Source of the DNA: Anaerolineae bacterium
Lineage (GTDB): Bacteria; Chloroflexota; Anaerolineae; UBA4142; SHND01
Direction: 5' to 3'
Assembly: GCA_021463195.1 (NCBI GenBank)
Contig: JAJTXZ010000017.1
Location: forward strand, 1-64,000
DNA length: 64,000 nt
Part shown: positions 56,784 to 64,000 of the stretch, in pieces
How positions within the stretch are numbered: the first letter of the stretch is position 1
Layout of the letters: the number at the start of each line of letters is the position of its first letter
Notes under the pieces: model-generated
Databases searched by the model: none
The model's input: the letters and a program-made list of their open reading frames with translations, nothing else
Told to the model about the DNA's origin: nothing
Position numbers and translations under genes: made by a program

Positions 56784-57301
56784 TGGCGGGTTTGAAATAT
56801 CGCGCGCGGCAATTTTGGCTTGCCGTCCGCACAGCGCCGCTGGCAGCAAGCGAGAACGCGCGCGTGCGCGCTTGTCTAGGCGAACGCGCGTTTGCCCTTT
56901 ACCAAACGATGCCGCGTGGCGACCAGCGGCATGCGCTGGCGATTTTTGATGGCTTGGTCGCGCAGGGTCACTGCGCTCCGCCGTTGCTTCAAGCCGCTTT
57001 GTTGCACGATGTCGCCAAGCGTGAACTCGGTTTGGGCTATCGCGCCGCCGTCGTGCTATTGACCAAGTTTTCGGCGGATGGTCTAGCGCGCGCCGCGCGC
57101 GCGCAGCCGAACGATTGGCGTTATCCATTTTATATTTCGCTGCATCATCCGCGCTTGGGCGCGCAGTTGGCGGCGCAAGCCGACATTGTAGAACCGACGT
57201 TGACTTTGATACGCGCGCATCAGGACGCGCTGCCGCACTTTGCGGACGCGCAGCTTGTCGAATGGCATCGCGCGCTCAAAGTATTGGATGACTTGAATTG
57301 A
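56783..57301 (+). CDS. HD-domain protein
   Basis: A 172-residue HD-type phosphohydrolase-like protein. GDQRHALAIFDGLVAQGH gives an early histidine and LLQAALLHDVAK the HD motif; a later DWRYPFYISLHHPRLGAQ and LIRAHQDALPHF give further histidines. Short HD proteins of this type act on nucleotides or phosphorylated metabolites, though not all are active. The ATG overlaps the protease stop (TGATG at 56781-56785), so the two are coupled. Confidence 0.82.
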   Translation: MAGLKYRARQFWLAVRTAPLAASENARVRACLGERAFALYQTMPRGDQRHALAIFDGLVAQGHCAPPLLQAALLHDVAKRELGLGYRAAVVLLTKFSADGLARAARAQPNDWRYPFYISLHHPRLGAQLAAQADIVEPTLTLIRAHQDALPHFADAQLVEWHRALKVLDDLN

Positions 57302-58653
57302 GGATGTTTATCGTTCGCTGGTTATTGTTTTTGTTTGGCAGCGGCGTTTTGCTTGCGGCTTGTCAACCGAGCGCGACCGCAACGCCAACCCTATCGCCTT
57401 TGTCGCAAATCACTGTCACCGTCACCGTCGCGCCGACGAGTACGCGCGCGCCTAGCGCCACGGTCCCCGCGACGACGACCGCCGCGCCGCCGACCGCTAC
57501 ATCCGCGCCGCCGACGGCAACGCCGCCGCCTCCGATTGCGACAACGAAAATTATTGTGAATGTGCGCGCGGGCCCAGGCGCCGCGTTCGCTATTTTAGGC
57601 AAACTGCCGCGCGGCGCTGTCCAAGCAATTTTGGGCAAAAGCGCGGATAGTCAATGGTGGAAAATTGATTTTAAAGGCAACGTCGGATGGATTGCGGCGG
57701 ATTTTACCGATGTGCGCGGCGGCACTAGCAATGTGCCGGTGATTGCGATCGCGAAACCGCCCACTGCCACGCCGTTATTGACTCAAATTGCCGTGCCGCG
57801 TTTGCGCCCGACATTTACGCCCACTGCCGATATTCCTTTGAGCGGAGGCCGCATTTATTTTGTCGTCAAGCAAGCGGATGCAAGTTATACCACCGCCTGG
57901 GTTCGCCCGAACAATAAAGAAGAAATTTTTTCGGACGTTACGCTCGGCACCGCGCCCGGCGATTTGAATAACTTGCTCAGCACCAATGCCACGCCGTTGG
58001 ATTGGTCCGCGCGCGCGCGGAAATTGGCGTACGTCATTGGCAGCGACACGCAAAATAAATTACAGACGATTGATCAGAATCAAAATGTCACGGATGTTGC
58101 CTCGCACGGCGCGATTGTGACGCCGCGTTGGTTTGGCGATGGAACGCAATTAGCGTACATTGGTTATGACAATAATTTTCAAAATCAAAAAATTTATCTA
58201 GTCGGCGCCGACGGGTTGAATCAACGCGAATGTTTTGGCGCGCGCAGCGGCGAAACATTGCGTGGGCTAGCGGTTTCGCCCGTGACCAGTGAAATTATTT
58301 TTGTGTCCAATTACAGCGGCGGTTCTGAATTGTGGAAATTGGATGCGGCGTGCGGCGCGCCCTTGCAGCTGACCTTTTTGAATGTGGACACCACCGCGCC
58401 CGCGTTTGCGCCTGACGGTAAAACGGTGGCGTTTGTATCCAATCAAGACGGCCCCAGTCAATTCGCGATTTATTTGATGCAGCCGGATGGCGCTAATGCG
58501 CGCCGTTTGATTGAGGGATTCAGTCCGGTTTTTTCGCCCGACGGCAACTGGCTCGCGTTTTCGGCAAACGGCGAAGTGTATATCATGGATATTACCGGCA
58601 ATCGTATCCAAACCGTCGCGCCGGGGTTCAAGCCGACATGGGCGGGAGAATAA
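57298..58653 (+). CDS. Lipoprotein with SH3b domain and TolB-like beta-propeller
   Basis: A 451-residue exported protein. The signal sequence has a lipobox LLAAC, followed by a long Pro/Thr/Ala-rich linker (about 28-80). A bacterial SH3 domain (about 84-145; VNVRAGPGAAFAILG, WWKIDFKGNVGWI) comes next, then WD40-like TolB repeats with the typical PxFAPDGKTVAFVSNQDG and SPDGNWLAFSANG strands. It probably binds envelope components or peptidoglycan. The start is TTG 57298 or ATG 57304; TTGA overlaps the HD stop. Membership in the protease operon suggests an envelope role (inference). Confidence 0.85.
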   Translation: MRMFIVRWLLFLFGSGVLLAACQPSATATPTLSPLSQITVTVTVAPTSTRAPSATVPATTTAAPPTATSAPPTATPPPPIATTKIIVNVRAGPGAAFAILGKLPRGAVQAILGKSADSQWWKIDFKGNVGWIAADFTDVRGGTSNVPVIAIAKPPTATPLLTQIAVPRLRPTFTPTADIPLSGGRIYFVVKQADASYTTAWVRPNNKEEIFSDVTLGTAPGDLNNLLSTNATPLDWSARARKLAYVIGSDTQNKLQTIDQNQNVTDVASHGAIVTPRWFGDGTQLAYIGYDNNFQNQKIYLVGADGLNQRECFGARSGETLRGLAVSPVTSEIIFVSNYSGGSELWKLDAACGAPLQLTFLNVDTTAPAFAPDGKTVAFVSNQDGPSQFAIYLMQPDGANARRLIEGFSPVFSPDGNWLAFSANGEVYIMDITGNRIQTVAPGFKPTWAGE

Positions 58654-58661
58654 CAAGCAAT

Positions 58662-59639
58662 ATGAAACCACGCATTACGATCATCGGTTTGGGGCGGCTT
58701 GGCGCGTCCATCGGCTTGGCTCTCAAAAAAAGCGGCGTGGAATTGGAAATCGTCGGCCATGACAAGGAGCGCAGCGCGGGCAACGCGGCGCGCCAAAACG
58801 GCGCGATTGACAAACACGAATGGAATTTGTACAACGCGTGCGAAGACGCGGGATTGATTGTATTGGCGCTGCCGTTCGCCGGAGTTTTGGAAACAATCGC
58901 GCTGCTTCAAGCGGATGTCGCTCCCGGCGTGATTGTGACCGATACGGCATCGCTGAAACAACCGGTGGTCCAAGCCGCGCGCGGTTTTAAAGCGGGCGTT
59001 CATTTCATCGGCGGACATCCGATTTTTCGTCCGACGTTCGAGGACGCGGCGCCGCGCGCGCAAGCGAGCGCCGATTTATTTCGCGGCGCGCAATATTGTT
59101 TGACGCCGACGCCTGACGCGGATGCGGACGCGGTCAATACGCTCATGGGTTTGATTGCTTTGTTAGGCGCGAAACCATTGTTTATGGACGCCGTCGAACA
59201 TGATGGCTTGGCGGCGGGCGCGCAGCATGTAGCTATCGCGCTGCAAGCGATTTATCTCCAAACCACTACCGCGAGCTCGGGTTGGCGTGAATTGAATAAA
59301 TTCGCGGGCGCTGATTTTTTTCAAGCGACGCAGTTGGCGGCAACGGATGCCAAGTCTATCGCGCAGCTGCTGCGCGCGCAGCAAGAGCCGCTGCGCTTGT
59401 GGTTGACGCAGACGATGCAAACCGCGCGCGAATTGCAGACGCTGCTTGCGCAAGCGGACGTCGCCGCCTTGGAAAAATGGCTGGCGTCCGCGCAAACCGC
59501 GCGGACGCAGTGGCTCGAAAATAAAGTGGGCGCGCCGACGCAAAACGCGGAGCTTGACCAAGCGAGCTCTGGCGCCGCGCGCTTATTCTTGGGGGGCTTG
59601 GCGACACGTTTGGGAGGCGACAAAAAAAACAAGCGATGA
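58662..59639 (+). CDS. Prephenate dehydrogenase-like (TyrA) protein
   Basis: A 325-residue NAD(P)-dependent dehydrogenase. IIGLGRLGASIGLALKKSG is the Rossmann nucleotide-binding motif at the very N-terminus, LVLALPFAG and TDTASLK follow as in TyrA, and FIGGHPIF carries the active-site histidine. It would convert prephenate or arogenate to the aromatic precursor (tyrosine). No other shikimate gene is nearby, so its context is unusual and the exact substrate is uncertain. ATG 58662 lies 8 nt after the lipoprotein stop. The C-terminal part (about 240-325) is a helical domain of normal type. Confidence 0.85.
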   Translation: MKPRITIIGLGRLGASIGLALKKSGVELEIVGHDKERSAGNAARQNGAIDKHEWNLYNACEDAGLIVLALPFAGVLETIALLQADVAPGVIVTDTASLKQPVVQAARGFKAGVHFIGGHPIFRPTFEDAAPRAQASADLFRGAQYCLTPTPDADADAVNTLMGLIALLGAKPLFMDAVEHDGLAAGAQHVAIALQAIYLQTTTASSGWRELNKFAGADFFQATQLAATDAKSIAQLLRAQQEPLRLWLTQTMQTARELQTLLAQADVAALEKWLASAQTARTQWLENKVGAPTQNAELDQASSGAARLFLGGLATRLGGDKKNKR

Positions 59640-60376
59640 ATTCTCTTTCCTTTGTGATTCCCGCTTTTAACGAAGAAGCGAATGTCGCCGAAGCGCTGCG
59701 GCGCGCGTCGGCGGTTTGTCAAACGCTGAATTTGGCGTATGAAATTATTTTGGTTAATGACGGCAGCCGCGACCGCACCGGCGAAATCGCCAAGAGTATG
59801 CTCGGCGAAATCCCCAATTTGCGCGTGGTCGAAAATAATCCGAATCGCGGCTATGGCGGCGCGCTCAAAGCGGGTTTTTACGCGGCGGTCAATGAATGGA
59901 TTGCGTTCGCGCCGAGCGACAATCAATTCGAATTCAAGCAAGTGCGCGATTTGATGGCGCACGCGCCGCACGCGGATATTATCACCGGCTATCGCGCGAA
60001 CGATGCCGACTCATTTATGCGCCGCGTGAATCGTTGGGGTTGGAATTGGCTCGTGCGGATTTTGTTCGGCTACATGACGCGCGATATTGATTGCGGTTTC
60101 AAACTCTTTCGCCGCGAGATTTTGCAGCGCGTCACGCTCTTGTCTGACGGCGCGATGGTGGACACCGAATTGCTCGCGGGCGCGCGCGCGCGCGGTTATA
60201 AAATTGTCGAAGCGCCGCTGAAACACTTGCCGCGCACAGCGGGTTCGTCTACCGGGGCGAATGTCAAAGTCATCTTGCGCGCCTTTCGCGATCTGGTGCG
60301 CTTTCGTTTCCGCCTGTGGGATGAATTGGACGACGAGAAAAAAAAAGGGAGCAAGCCCGCGACGACTGAGCGCTAA
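59636..60376 (+). CDS. Glycosyltransferase family 2 (dolichol-phosphate-mannose-synthase-like)
   Basis: A 246-residue GT-A-type glycosyltransferase. FVIPAFNEEANVAEAL begins the domain, IILVNDGSRDRTGEIA carries the DxD-like nucleotide site, YGGALKAGFYAAVNEWIAF the next strand, and YMTRDIDCGFKLFRREILQ and DTELLAGARARGYKIVEAPL the acceptor region. It has no membrane segment, so it resembles polyprenyl-phosphate sugar transferases without an anchor. ATGA overlaps the TyrA stop. It probably builds envelope glycolipids with the neighbouring glycosyltransferases. Confidence 0.9.
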   Translation: MNSLSFVIPAFNEEANVAEALRRASAVCQTLNLAYEIILVNDGSRDRTGEIAKSMLGEIPNLRVVENNPNRGYGGALKAGFYAAVNEWIAFAPSDNQFEFKQVRDLMAHAPHADIITGYRANDADSFMRRVNRWGWNWLVRILFGYMTRDIDCGFKLFRREILQRVTLLSDGAMVDTELLAGARARGYKIVEAPLKHLPRTAGSSTGANVKVILRAFRDLVRFRFRLWDELDDEKKKGSKPATTER

Positions 60377-60524
60377 CGCTCGAACGAGATGAAATGGCAT
60401 AACGCGCCTTGGCGCGGCAATCGCAAAACGTTTGCCGCGCGCTACGCAGACAGTCCCGCGACACAAGTTAACGCGCTGATGGCAACGCGGGCGCGGACGC
60501 GGGTTTTAGATTGTTTTCGTAAAA
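60377..60524. other. Intergenic gap between glycosyltransferase genes
   Basis: 148 bases with no promoter, hairpin or repeat that I can support; only the TAGATT at about 60508 could be a weak -10 for the next gene. Confidence 0.3.
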
Positions 60525-61772
60525 ATGTCTTATCGTATCCTCATGATTGCGCCGACATCGTTTTTTGGCGATTACGGCTGCCACGTTCGCATCCTCGAAG
60601 AAACCCTCGCGCTGCAAAATTTGGGACACCGCGTCCGCATCGTCACCTACAATCGCGGGCGCGATATTCAGGACGTTGACATTGAGCGCACGATGCCGAT
60701 TCCGTGGCGCGTTAATTATGAAGTAGGTTCCTCGCGACACAAATTGGGCTTGGATGTTTTGCTCACTTCGCGCGTGTTGCGCGCGGCGCGGCGTTTCAAG
60801 CCCGACATTATTCACGGACATTTGCACGAAGGCGCGTTGATGGGTTGGCTTGCCGCAAAAATTTTTCGCAAACCGCTCGTCTTTGATTTTCAAGGCTCAC
60901 TCACCGGCGAAATGGTGGACCATCAATTTTTGAATCCGCGCGGCGCGTTTTACAAACCGCTGCGCGCGTTAGAAGAATGGATTGATCATCAACCGGCGCG
61001 CGTTTTCACCAGCGCGGCGTATCAACATCATCTGCTGGCGAACGAATATCACGTTCCCGCCCAAAAAATTCTCCACATACCCGACGCGGTCAATCCCGAA
61101 TGGTTTCGTCCGTGGAGCGACGACGAACGCGCGGAATTTCGCGCGCGCAAATTTCAACTGAAATGTCAGACGCTGGGAATTCCGATTGAACGGCCCGTGA
61201 TTGTGTATCTCGGTTTGCTCGCGGAATATCAAGGCGTCGGACATTTGCTCCAAGCCGCGCAAAAAGTTTTGCAGCGCGGCGCCGACGCGCATTTTGTCAT
61301 CATGGGCTATCCGGGCGCGGATAAATATATCGAACGCGCGCGCGCGCTGGGCCTCGCGACGCGCGTCGAATTTCCGGGACGCATCCCGTACGAAGAAATC
61401 GCGCAATGGCTCGCGGTGGGCGATATCGCCGTCGCGCCGAAATTGAGCCAGAGCGAGGGCAACGGAAAAATTTTGAACTATATGGCAAGCGGTTTGCCCG
61501 TCGTTGCCTTTGACAATCCCGTCGCGCGCGATTATTTGGGCGCTGAGGGAGTGTATGCGCCGCCGGGCGATGCGGACGCGCTCGCGCGCGGCATCGAAAG
61601 GTTGCTGGCGGACCGCGCCGCAGCCAAAGTCATCGGAAAAAATCTGCGCGCACGCGCCATTGAAAAATTTTCGTGGGACGCGTCCGCGCGTAAAATTGAA
61701 GCGGCGTATCGTGCGCTGCTCGAAACGACCAAGCAGTCCGCGCCCGAAATGGAAAAACATCGCGCCGCGTAA
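60525..61772 (+). CDS. Glycosyltransferase family 4 (GT-B)
   Basis: A 415-residue GT-B-fold enzyme. The N-terminal domain has ILMIAPTSFFGDYGCHVRILEE (glycine-rich start), DIIHGHLHEGALMGWLA and YHVPAQKILHIPDAVNPEW. The C-terminal donor domain has VIVYLGLLAEYQGVGHLLQAA and the EX7E motif in APKLSQSEGNGKILNYMASGLPVVAF. The length is standard. It may elongate an exported glycan. A strong bidirectional terminator lies 16 bases past the stop. Confidence 0.9.
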   Translation: MSYRILMIAPTSFFGDYGCHVRILEETLALQNLGHRVRIVTYNRGRDIQDVDIERTMPIPWRVNYEVGSSRHKLGLDVLLTSRVLRAARRFKPDIIHGHLHEGALMGWLAAKIFRKPLVFDFQGSLTGEMVDHQFLNPRGAFYKPLRALEEWIDHQPARVFTSAAYQHHLLANEYHVPAQKILHIPDAVNPEWFRPWSDDERAEFRARKFQLKCQTLGIPIERPVIVYLGLLAEYQGVGHLLQAAQKVLQRGADAHFVIMGYPGADKYIERARALGLATRVEFPGRIPYEEIAQWLAVGDIAVAPKLSQSEGNGKILNYMASGLPVVAFDNPVARDYLGAEGVYAPPGDADALARGIERLLADRAAAKVIGKNLRARAIEKFSWDASARKIEAAYRALLETTKQSAPEMEKHRAA

Positions 61773-61788
61773 AGAATAATTGGAAACA

Positions 61789-61816
61789 AAAAAAACCGCG
61801 CCGCCGCGGTTTTTTT
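61789..61816. terminator. Bidirectional terminator
   Basis: AAAAAAACCGCG, a 4-nt CCGC loop and its complement form a 12-bp stem with A- and T-runs on the two sides, between convergent glycosyltransferase genes. Confidence 0.9.
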
Positions 61817-62648
61817 ATTTGGATTCCGCGCGTTTGGCCTGCGGCGCAGGCGCCGCAGGCGTTGTGTGGTACAACCCGCGCGCGTCATTCCAGCGCACCA
61901 TCACGACATCGCGAAAATTGCGATACGAATCTTTGAGCGGATTCACTTTGGTTTCCGTGCCATAACGCCAATGCACCGGCACTTCTTTGATGCGATAACC
62001 CATTTTATGCCCGATGAATAAAACTTCGACATCGAACGCGGTGACCATGCCGCCGCGAATCGTTTTGGCGCTGTCGCCGTACAATTGCATGCGCGTAAAC
62101 ACTTCGCGCGCCGCGTCGTCGCGAAACGCTTTAAAGCCGCACTGGGTGTCCTGAATGCCGCGCACGGTCAATAACTGCACAATGGCATTGAACACGCGCC
62201 CCATAAAGTGGCGATAGAACGGCTCCTGGATGCGCCGCGCGCCCATCCCTTCGCGGGAACCGATGACAATCTCATAGCCGTGTTCGAACCACGGCAATAG
62301 TTTTTCAATGTCTTGAATCGGCGTCGAAAGGTCGGCGTCGGAAAATAGAATAATGTGTCCGCGCGCCGCCAACATGCCTGTACGGACGGTGTACCCTTTG
62401 CCGCGATGGTCGTTTTGAATGAGCCGCACGCGCGGATGCGTTTGCGCGAACGCTTCGACGAGCTGCGCGGTCTCGTCGCTCGAACCGTCATCCACGACCA
62501 GAATTTCGGTGGTGTACGTTTGGGCTTGAAAGTAACTGTCCACGCGCGCCAAAGTTTGCGGCAAGCGGCGCGCTTCGTTATACGCGGGAATGACAACCGA
62601 GACGAGAGGTTGAGAAAATTCGCCAGAATCGGAAAGGATATTTTTCAT
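61815..62648 (-). CDS. Glycosyltransferase family 2 (ALG5/polyisoprenyl-phosphate type)
   Basis: A 277-residue GT-A-type glycosyltransferase. VSVVIPAYNEARRLPQTL, VVDDGSSDETAQLVE, GKGYTVRTGMLAARGHIILFSDADLSTP and GFKAFRDDAAREVFTRM match the polyisoprenyl-phosphate-glucose or -mannose transferase group. The N-terminus has about 15 extra residues (NILSDSGEFSQPL). It is convergent with the GT4 gene. Confidence 0.9.
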   Translation of the reverse strand: MKNILSDSGEFSQPLVSVVIPAYNEARRLPQTLARVDSYFQAQTYTTEILVVDDGSSDETAQLVEAFAQTHPRVRLIQNDHRGKGYTVRTGMLAARGHIILFSDADLSTPIQDIEKLLPWFEHGYEIVIGSREGMGARRIQEPFYRHFMGRVFNAIVQLLTVRGIQDTQCGFKAFRDDAAREVFTRMQLYGDSAKTIRGGMVTAFDVEVLFIGHKMGYRIKEVPVHWRYGTETKVNPLKDSYRNFRDVVMVRWNDARGLYHTTPAAPAPQAKRAESK

Positions 62649-62707
62649 GCAAACACAAGGATTCTAATGGAAAAAAAGGGGAATGCAAAATGCGGAAAAC
62701 GCGCGGT

Positions 62708-63685
62708 TCATCGCGCCAGCAGTTTTTCGATTTCGGCGTCGCTCACGCGTTTTAACGCCTGCGTCGCTTGGCGTTTTCGCAAATAGCGCGGCAGCGCCAA
62801 GCTTCCCGCCAGCTGTCCGCGCAAACGCGCCCGCGCCGCTTTGCCGCGCCAATGTTTTAACGCGTCGCGCGTGATGCTAAACTGCGCCGCGAGAATTTCG
62901 CGCCAATATTTTTTCCACAAGCCGCGCGGATAATTTTTCGCCGCCACCGCGATAAAATTGCGCCCGGTGTAATAACTCGCGAACGCGCCGCCGCCCGACG
63001 CGCTGAGCATGTGATAGACAATGGCGCGCGGCGCCAAGACGCATGTATAGCCCGCCAACCGCGCGCGCCAATTTAAATCCACGTCTTCGCAGTTGAATTC
63101 TAAATCCTCGTCGAACAAGCCGATTTCGTCCAGCAGCGCGCGCCGATACGCGCACGCGCCGCCGCATCCGCCAAAGAGGGGGGGGGCGACGCGCGCATCG
63201 TCGTATTGTCCGTGGTCGGTTTCCCACACGCCGCGATTGCCCGGCACGCCGTCAATGCGATAAAAATCGCCCGCGCTGTGCAATTTCGCGCGTTCGTCAA
63301 AGAGACGCAATTTTGTCGCCGCCATGCCCGCGTTCGGATTTTCATCCAGCGCGCTGACCAATTCCGCCAACCACGTCGGTTCCGCTTCTGTATCGTTATT
63401 GAGCAGCGCGACGATTTCGCTTTGCGTGGCGCGAATGCCGCGATTGACCGCGCCCGCGAAAAAATAATTCGCGTCGAGCGCGATGACGCGCGCCTGCGGA
63501 AAATCGCGCGCGAGCAGCGCGCGCGATTCATCGCTCGACGCATTGTCCACAATGACGATTTCAAAATCGCGAAACGTTTGCGCTTGCAGCGCGCGCAAAC
63601 AGGTAGGCAAAAGGCGCGCGCCATTCCAGTTGGGAATGATGACCGAAACGCGCGGCGCTGGCTGCGTCCAAGAAGCTGCGTTCAT
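62708..63685 (-). CDS. Glycosyltransferase family 2 (rhamnosyl/N-acetylglucosaminyl type)
   Basis: A 325-residue GT-A-type enzyme from ATG 63685 (MNAASWTQPAPRVSV). VSVIIPNWNGARLLPTCL, IVIVDNASSDESRALLA, LLNNDTEAEPTWLAEL with the DxD-like NDTE, and FNCEDVDLNWRARLAGYTC are characteristic. An upstream ATG at 63703 adds six residues. The C-terminal region (about 260-325) is basic and helical. It lies downstream of a partial gene at the right edge and is probably an envelope glycan transferase. Confidence 0.88.
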   Translation of the reverse strand: MNAASWTQPAPRVSVIIPNWNGARLLPTCLRALQAQTFRDFEIVIVDNASSDESRALLARDFPQARVIALDANYFFAGAVNRGIRATQSEIVALLNNDTEAEPTWLAELVSALDENPNAGMAATKLRLFDERAKLHSAGDFYRIDGVPGNRGVWETDHGQYDDARVAPPLFGGCGGACAYRRALLDEIGLFDEDLEFNCEDVDLNWRARLAGYTCVLAPRAIVYHMLSASGGGAFASYYTGRNFIAVAAKNYPRGLWKKYWREILAAQFSITRDALKHWRGKAARARLRGQLAGSLALPRYLRKRQATQALKRVSDAEIEKLLAR

Positions 63686-63725
63686 GCCGATTACATTCAA
63701 CATTGCGCGCGCAAGCGCTTTGCCG

Positions 63726-64000
63726 CTACGCGGCGCGATATTTTTTCCAATAGCGATATACGCCATCGGCGGACATGGCCGAGCCGGCGGCGGCTTCAAA
63801 CACCGCGGTTTGCGCGCGCGTATAACCGTCCGCGCGCGCTAGCGTTTCAAATAGCGCGGCAAAATCGGCGCGAAAAGTTTCGGTGGTCGGCGCGTTGGGC
63901 ATTTCGGCTTGCAGCCATGTCTCTAGCGCGTCGAGGTTGCGCGCCAGTTGGTCGAGCTGCGTCGCGGGATCGTCGTACAAGCCAAAGTGCGCGGGCGCGA
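63726..64000 (-). CDS. Partial gene at the right edge, unknown
   Basis: The frame on the minus strand is open to the end of the window and gives APAHFGLYDDPATQLDQL at the left of the visible part and SMSADGVYRYWKKYRAA at the end. The helical, acidic and aromatic composition (LETWLQAEMPNAP, FAALFETLARADG) does not match a family I know. It ends 22-40 bases before the glycosyltransferase start. The 5' part is missing, so no function is proposed. Confidence 0.55.
   Translation of the reverse strand, partial: APAHFGLYDDPATQLDQLARNLDALETWLQAEMPNAPTTETFRADFAALFETLARADGYTRAQTAVFEAAAGSAMSADGVYRYWKKYRAA

Noticed and set aside
1-64000. tRNA, rRNA, riboswitch or integrase attachment sites
   Set aside because: I read the intergenic regions on both strands and saw no cloverleaf, no conserved riboswitch core and no direct repeat next to an RNA gene; a covariance-model search would be needed to exclude small RNAs.

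Overview
The window looks like a chromosomal segment of an uncultured or little-studied Chloroflexota-type bacterium. This is an inference. It rests on the very GCGC/CGCG-rich sequence, the STAND-type regulator with an N-terminal nucleotide cyclase, the M50/HD/TolB-like/glycosyltransferase gene set, frequent GTG and TTG starts, and intergenic GATTGGAGATTGG-type low-complexity repeats. No rRNA, tRNA, CRISPR array, transposase or phage gene was found.

Layout. 1-4.5 kb (minus strand): an ABC export system (ATPase, FtsX-type permease) with an AttH/CrtC-like lipocalin protein and one unrecognised gene. 4.6-8.6 kb: an alpha/beta hydrolase, a DUF433 toxin-antitoxin pair, decayed copies of two regulator genes, small secreted proteins and a GAF-LuxR regulator. 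8.6-11.6 kb: a large cyclase-STAND-TPR regulator. 11.7-18.7 kb (minus) and 18.8-31.5 kb (plus): two divergent acyl-CoA catabolic operons. They share an intergenic region with a perfect 13-bp inverted repeat, and the plus-strand operon ends in a TetR gene. They encode SCP2-type thiolases with a double DUF35 protein (a retro-aldolase-like set), a fused CoA-transferase, crotonases, acyl-CoA dehydrogenases, an acyl-CoA ligase, thioesterases, a BKACE (DUF849) enzyme, a GMC oxidase and an amidohydrolase. 31.7-32.4 kb: RNase PH.

32.4-47.6 kb (minus): a second catabolic block. From upstream to downstream it holds a TetR regulator, an aldehyde dehydrogenase, a crotonase, and a tightly overlapping PaaA / DUF59 / PaaB / PaaB / PaaC / zinc-ribbon operon followed by another crotonase. 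After an inserted toxin-antitoxin pair come a two-gene CoA-transferase, a benzoate-CoA-ligase-like enzyme and a five-gene branched-chain-amino-acid-type ABC importer. This reads as import, CoA activation, diiron epoxidation, ring opening and beta-oxidation of an aromatic or alicyclic acid. It differs from the textbook phenylacetate pathway: PaaD is split into two genes, PaaB is duplicated, the PaaC-like subunit carries diiron ligands, and PaaE, PaaK and fused PaaZ are not in the window. It is the best candidate for an undescribed system here.

47.8-64 kb: mostly unrelated genes, namely an HTH/AT-hook protein, a hydrolase, a sugar kinase, a class V aminotransferase, a PCYCGC-type lipoprotein, a Tat-secreted coiled-coil protein, an ATP-grasp/GNAT pair, an M50 protease/HD/lipoprotein/TyrA/glycosyltransferase operon, and further glycosyltransferases. 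A second theme is repeat invasion: short tandem repeats and palindromes lie not only between genes but form the N-terminus, C-terminus or interdomain linker of at least six proteins. Three genes have TATAAT exactly 6 nt before the ATG, which suggests leaderless transcripts.
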